Source: Acidobacteriota bacterium (lineage in GTDB: Bacteria > Acidobacteriota > Blastocatellia > Pyrinomonadales > Pyrinomonadaceae). Taken from it: a DNA stretch of 8,696 nucleotides. The notes below the pieces were generated by a model. That model made no database searches and was not told where the DNA came from. It worked only from the letters and a program-made list of their open reading frames with translations. The DNA lies in the NCBI GenBank assembly GCA_003222835.1, contig QHXE01000049.1:1577-10272 (forward strand), read 5' to 3'. Of the stretch, positions 6,509-8,696 are shown one piece after another (position 1 is the first letter of the stretch; the number at the start of each line of letters is the position of its first letter). Made by a program: the position numbers and the translations under genes.

Positions 6509-7426
6509 ATGCCAACAGTCATCGAAATCGATAGGTTGACCAAGGAGTACGAAGCTGGTTTTCTTCGCAAACGGAAAACTCGCGCGCTCGATACGTTGTC
6601 GCTTGCTGTTGAGAGAGGTCAGATATTCGGTTTTCTGGGAGCAAATGGCGCGGGCAAAACTACTACGCTGAAACTTTTGATGCGTCTGATTTATCCGACC
6701 TCGGGCACGGCGCGTATTCTGGGACGCGATATCAGTGACATCTCAATGCACGCGCGCATCGGTTACCTTCCTGAGAATCCCTATTTCTACGATCACTTGA
6801 CGGCACGTGAGTTTCTGAGTTACTGCGGAGAGTTATTCGGCCAGAAAACCGGCACGCGCGCCAGCCGCACAGAGGCGTTGCTGACGCGGGTAAATCTGGA
6901 AAAGAAGAGCTGGGATTTGCAACTACGCAAGTTCTCAAAAGGCATGCTACAGCGGGTCGGTCTGGCTCAGGCCCTTATCAACGATCCTGAGATTGTGTTC
7001 CTCGACGAACCAATGAGTGGACTCGATCCAGTCGGCCGTCGCGAGGTGCGCGACTTGATTGCCTCGCTCCGCACCGAAGGAAAGACTGTTTTCATGTGTT
7101 CGCACATCCTCTCGGATATCGAAGTGCTTTGCGACAGCGTCGCGATTTTGAAAGCCGGAAGGCTGGCTCACGCAGGCTCGCTCGATGAATTACGTGTGCG
7201 CGAAAGCAGCTTGATCGAAATTATTGCAACTGATGTGGCGGCCGATGCTTTGAAGCGCCAGCTTGAGGTAAGTGCGACCGTGACCACAACCGCGAGCGGG
7301 GTTCGAATTGAAGTTAGTGATGAGAAAGAAGTCGACGCCGTGATCGCGGCGCTGCGAAGCGTGAATGGAAAATTGGTTTCAGTTCAACCCGTGAGACAAT
7401 CTCTCGAAGATCTTTTCCTCGATTAG
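6509..7426 (+). CDS. ABC transporter ATP-binding protein (exporter type, partner of an ABC-2 permease)
   Basis: The 305-residue cytoplasmic ATPase powers an ABC-2 exporter. The nucleotide-binding domain has all motifs in order: Walker A GANGAGKT (44-51), signature FSKGMLQR (142-149) in place of LSGGQ, Walker B IVFLDEP (162-168), D-loop SGLDP (170-174) and H-loop histidine 199. The Q-loop reads GYLPENP (85-91), with glutamate where glutamine is usual; I recall this as normal for the subfamily. Residues 225-305 form the C-terminal extension seen in CcmA/NatA-like ATPases. Length is normal and the gene looks intact. No permease follows it. The only ABC-2 permease in the window is the broken gene at 973-1756, about 4.8 kb upstream on the same strand, and the two may be separated parts of one transporter. 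The start is ATG 6509; the stop is followed at once by a large inverted repeat. Confidence 0.9.
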   Translation: MPTVIEIDRLTKEYEAGFLRKRKTRALDTLSLAVERGQIFGFLGANGAGKTTTLKLLMRLIYPTSGTARILGRDISDISMHARIGYLPENPYFYDHLTAREFLSYCGELFGQKTGTRASRTEALLTRVNLEKKSWDLQLRKFSKGMLQRVGLAQALINDPEIVFLDEPMSGLDPVGRREVRDLIASLRTEGKTVFMCSHILSDIEVLCDSVAILKAGRLAHAGSLDELRVRESSLIEIIATDVAADALKRQLEVSATVTTTASGVRIEVSDEKEVDAVIAALRSVNGKLVSVQPVRQSLEDLFLD

Positions 7427-7428
7427 TA

Positions 7429-7490
7429 AGCGCCAAGATCATTTTCCATTTGTCATTTGACATTTTTCATTTGCCATCGATCTTGGTGCT
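7429..7490 (+). repeat. 12-nt inverted repeat around the left heptamer block
   Basis: AGCGCCAAGATC (7429-7440) and GATCTTGGTGCT (7479-7490) are complementary at 11 of 12 positions, the remaining pair being a G-U wobble in RNA on one strand. They flank the left arm of the larger inverted repeat with a 38-nt loop. They begin two bases after the ATPase stop. As RNA this stem competes with the large hairpin, and it could be a 3'-end or attenuator-like structure for the ATPase message. The nearest T-run (GTTTT at 7498-7502) is 8 bases away and weak. Confidence 0.45.
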
Positions 7491-7602
7491 TTCGACTGTT
7501 TTAGAGTTAAAGGGTAGCTCAGCAACTAAGAGTTGCACGCTTAGCGCTTGTTGGGTTTCCCCAATGGCAAATGAAAAATCTCAAATGAAAAATGGAAAAT
7601 GA
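7439..7602. repeat. 39-nt inverted repeat of degenerate heptamers enclosing a structured spacer, between convergent genes
   Basis: The left arm 7439-7477 and right arm 7564-7602 are reverse complements at 37 of 39 positions. Pairing continues outward for about four more bases with one wobble (7435-7438 with 7603-7606). Each arm is a string of heptamers: NNCATTT on the left (TCCATTT, GTCATTT, GACATTT, TTCATTT) and AAATGNN on the right (AAATGAA, AAATCTC, AAATGAA, AAATGGA). The 86-nt spacer (7478-7563) has two small hairpins of its own. The element fills the gap between the stop of the ATPase (7426) and the minus-strand stop (7607), and a run of six T follows the right arm on the plus strand (7603-7608). 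It may serve as a two-way terminator, a dispersed palindromic repeat, or a small structured RNA. The repeat itself is plain in the sequence. Confidence 0.85.
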
Positions 7603-7608
7603 TTTTTT
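7603..7608 (+). terminator. Possible plus-strand terminator T-run after the large hairpin
   Basis: Six consecutive T follow the 39-bp stem formed by 7439-7477 and 7564-7602. The geometry (long stem, then T-run, between convergent genes) is that of an intrinsic terminator, although the stem is AT-rich and the loop far larger than usual. The minus-strand stop codon overlaps the end of this run. Confidence 0.35.
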
Positions 7609-8101
7609 ACCTAAACCGAAAGCCCGTTACTTCCATCTTGATGTTCGCGCGATCGTCGCTGTCGGTGAAGCCTTCTACATTGATGCCGACAGACATCGTC
7701 TTGTTGGGTCCCAGCTCATCGCGCCTTCCTGGAATCACCACCAGCGTTCGTTCTCTTACGACTTGGTTCTGATGATCGACGACGGCGGCGCGCATCTCGA
7801 GTCCGTCGATCGGGCGGCCCGTAAAGTTGCGCGCCGTGGTATGGAGCGTCATCACGATGTCGCCCAAGGCGCGCTTGGCTTCGTCAGCCTCGGGATCATC
7901 CAAGGCGATTAATTTCTGGTACTTATCCCAGTCAGGCGATCCAGGTCGGATGGCGTTTTCGAGTTTCGGTGATTGGCTAACGCCGACGGTCTTTCGCAGC
8001 AGCAGATAGAAAAACCCGCCAATAAAAACCGCCGCAATTACTGCCACGACGATGATTATCTTGCGCGAACTGTCTTCGGGAATGCTGTGCTCAGCCGGCA
8101 T
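7607..8101 (-). CDS. Single-pass membrane protein with FxLYD-like outer domain, function unknown
   Basis: A 164-residue protein. A short hydrophilic N-terminus (1-13) is followed by one strong membrane helix (14-35, IIIVVAVIAAVFIGGFFYLL) and the basic RK. A linker (37-75) rich in charge and proline leads to a beta-rich domain, about 78-164. That domain runs from GDIVMTLHTTARNFTGRPID through MRAAVVDHQNQVV to LGPNKTMSVGINVEGF. This order (a strand, a 'neutral tone' of N-x-TG-PI, a strand with D-x-x-x-x-VV, then a loop with L-x-P) resembles FxLYD and DUF2393-type immunoglobulin-like domains. The resemblance is by eye only. The ATG at 8101 gives the expected position for the anchor; the ribosome binding site is weak. 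The stop lies five bases from the edge of the large inverted repeat. It runs toward the ATPase gene and behind the glycan-binding-domain gene, possibly in one operon. Confidence 0.65.
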   Translation of the reverse strand: MPAEHSIPEDSSRKIIIVVAVIAAVFIGGFFYLLLRKTVGVSQSPKLENAIRPGSPDWDKYQKLIALDDPEADEAKRALGDIVMTLHTTARNFTGRPIDGLEMRAAVVDHQNQVVRERTLVVIPGRRDELGPNKTMSVGINVEGFTDSDDRANIKMEVTGFRFR

Positions 8102-8186
8102 CGTTTCTTTTGACGCTTATGTTAGCTTACTTGTTCCGGGCAGCGCGAGCATGAGAGAACATCGAAGTGCCTGGATTTAGTATATC

Positions 8187-8205
8187 CCTCTCCCAAAGTG
8201 AGAGG
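8187..8205 (-). repeat. Small inverted repeat downstream of the discoidin-domain gene
   Basis: CCTCTC (8187-8192) and GAGAGG (8200-8205) pair around a 7-nt loop, 14 bases after the stop of the minus-strand gene at 8219. No T-run follows in the direction of transcription, so it is at best a weak terminator or RNA 3' structure. The rest of the 117-bp gap (8102-8218) shows nothing clear. Confidence 0.4.
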
Positions 8206-8218
8206 AAAACGGTCACGA

Positions 8219-8696
8219 TCAATCCCATTCAAAGGCAATCTCAGAAAGGCCCGTATCATCGGTTGGCCCAGGATTGGCGCCAAAGTAAACCGACTTGATA
8301 ACCAATTTCACCCAACGCGTTTTGATCGATCCAAGATCAACCCTTTGACTGTCCATGTGGTCGGTGAAATTCAGGTCACGCGAACTGCCGTCAGAGAAGT
8401 AAGCAGTCACGCTGGCCAGACGGTTGTTTTCCGCCCATATTTGCGGGCTCTTGAAATAGCCGGGTTGGATTAGGATCCGATGCAGATTGATCTCGCGATC
8501 GAAGTCGAAGCGAATCCACTCGCCCAAACCGGGGCCGTCGACACCTTCGATCCAAGCGGTGCTGCGCTTTCCATCGATCGCATTCGAAGCGTAGTAAGTA
8601 TTCGCCTGAAGTGCCAGCCGCACCGATGATGCAGAAGCCGTGATTTTCAAAGGCGCGTTCGTTTGGGAATTCGTAGAACTGATCTCGTCAGAGTTG
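8219..8696 (-). CDS. Protein with C-terminal discoidin-like NADase-type glycan-binding domain, 5' truncated by the window
   Basis: The frame is open to the window edge. The TTG at 8650 is unlikely to be the start, because in-frame codons upstream encode a flexible linker (NSDEISSTNSQTNAP) typical of the junction to a preceding domain. The visible C-terminal domain starts around the TTG. It carries ASNAIDGKRSTAWIEGVDG, then GEWIRFDFDREINLHRILI, the segment GYFKSPQIWAENNRLASV, YFSDGSSRDL and RWVKLVIKSVYFGA, ending at TGLSEIAFEWD. This is the pattern of the F5/8 type C-like domain now called the NADase-type glycan-binding domain (a galactose-binding-like beta sandwich). Such domains bind surface sugars or act as delivery modules. 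In Acidobacteriota they often sit behind zinc-ribbon or membrane segments, but what precedes it here lies outside the window. Confidence 0.8.
   Translation of the reverse strand, partial: NSDEISSTNSQTNAPLKITASASSVRLALQANTYYASNAIDGKRSTAWIEGVDGPGLGEWIRFDFDREINLHRILIQPGYFKSPQIWAENNRLASVTAYFSDGSSRDLNFTDHMDSQRVDLGSIKTRWVKLVIKSVYFGANPGPTDDTGLSEIAFEWD

Noticed and set aside
7497..7511. GTTTTAGAG resembling the start of a type II CRISPR repeat
   Set aside because: Single occurrence, no repeat-spacer periodicity and no cas genes in the window.
7510..7563. tRNA-like stretch (GGGTAGCTCAG resembling a D-arm)
   Set aside because: No matching acceptor stem, no T-arm GGTTCGAAT, and no anticodon arm in the right place; the likeness is limited to the first eleven bases.
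838..8218. Insertion sequences, phage genes, defence or toxin-antitoxin systems
   Set aside because: No transposase, integrase, nuclease or small paired-gene pattern could be found in any frame; every gene fits envelope or transport functions.
8198..8473. Plus-strand 91-codon open frame opposite the discoidin-domain gene
   Set aside because: The minus-strand frame gives a recognisable domain; the plus frame does not.

Overview
The window reads as bacterial chromosome of moderate GC (a little over half by eye), densely coded. Its gene families point to an Acidobacteriota genome, most likely the Blastocatellia/Pyrinomonas side. The pointers are a permease plus TPR-protein pair overlapping by ATGA, a TMTC-like membrane mannosyltransferase with five C-terminal TPRs, very large membrane proteins without enzyme names, and a discoidin-like NADase-type glycan-binding domain. 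This placement is recalled family resemblance, not a search result.

Layout. 1-837 (+) is the C-terminal part of a polytopic membrane protein resembling the PTPS-related (GT-C-like) family, and its start lies outside the window. 838-972 is a short intergenic stretch with a possible promoter. 973-1756 (+) is an ABC-2 permease broken by a frameshift, probably through a small internal deletion, so that its last 52 codons lie in another frame. 1753-2658 (+) is a membrane-anchored TPR protein whose start overlaps the stop of the permease remnant. A strong 10-bp hairpin follows at 2665-2688. 2737-4638 (+) is the TMTC-like glycosyltransferase. 4645-5211 and 5208-6455 (+) look like two halves of one large membrane protein, joined by a TGATG stop/start overlap. 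6509-7426 (+) is an ABC transporter ATPase of the kind that normally sits directly beside such a permease.

The remaining genes point the other way. Between the convergent ATPase and the minus-strand gene 8101-7607 lies the most striking non-coding structure: a 39-nt inverted repeat matching at 37 positions. It is built of degenerate heptamers (AAATGNN / NNCATTT) and encloses about 86 nt that contain further small hairpins. On the minus strand follow a small single-pass membrane protein with an FxLYD-like outer domain, and the C-terminal part of a protein ending in a discoidin-type (NADase-type glycan-binding) domain.

How the parts fit: the plus-strand genes look like a cell-envelope locus, with membrane glycosyltransferase-like proteins and an ABC exporter whose ATPase and permease are separated by about 4.8 kb. 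I see no defence system, CRISPR array, transposase, tRNA or rRNA. The features that deserve attention are the palindromic elements (intergenic and inside N-terminal coding tails) and two independent reading-frame breaks in membrane-protein genes.
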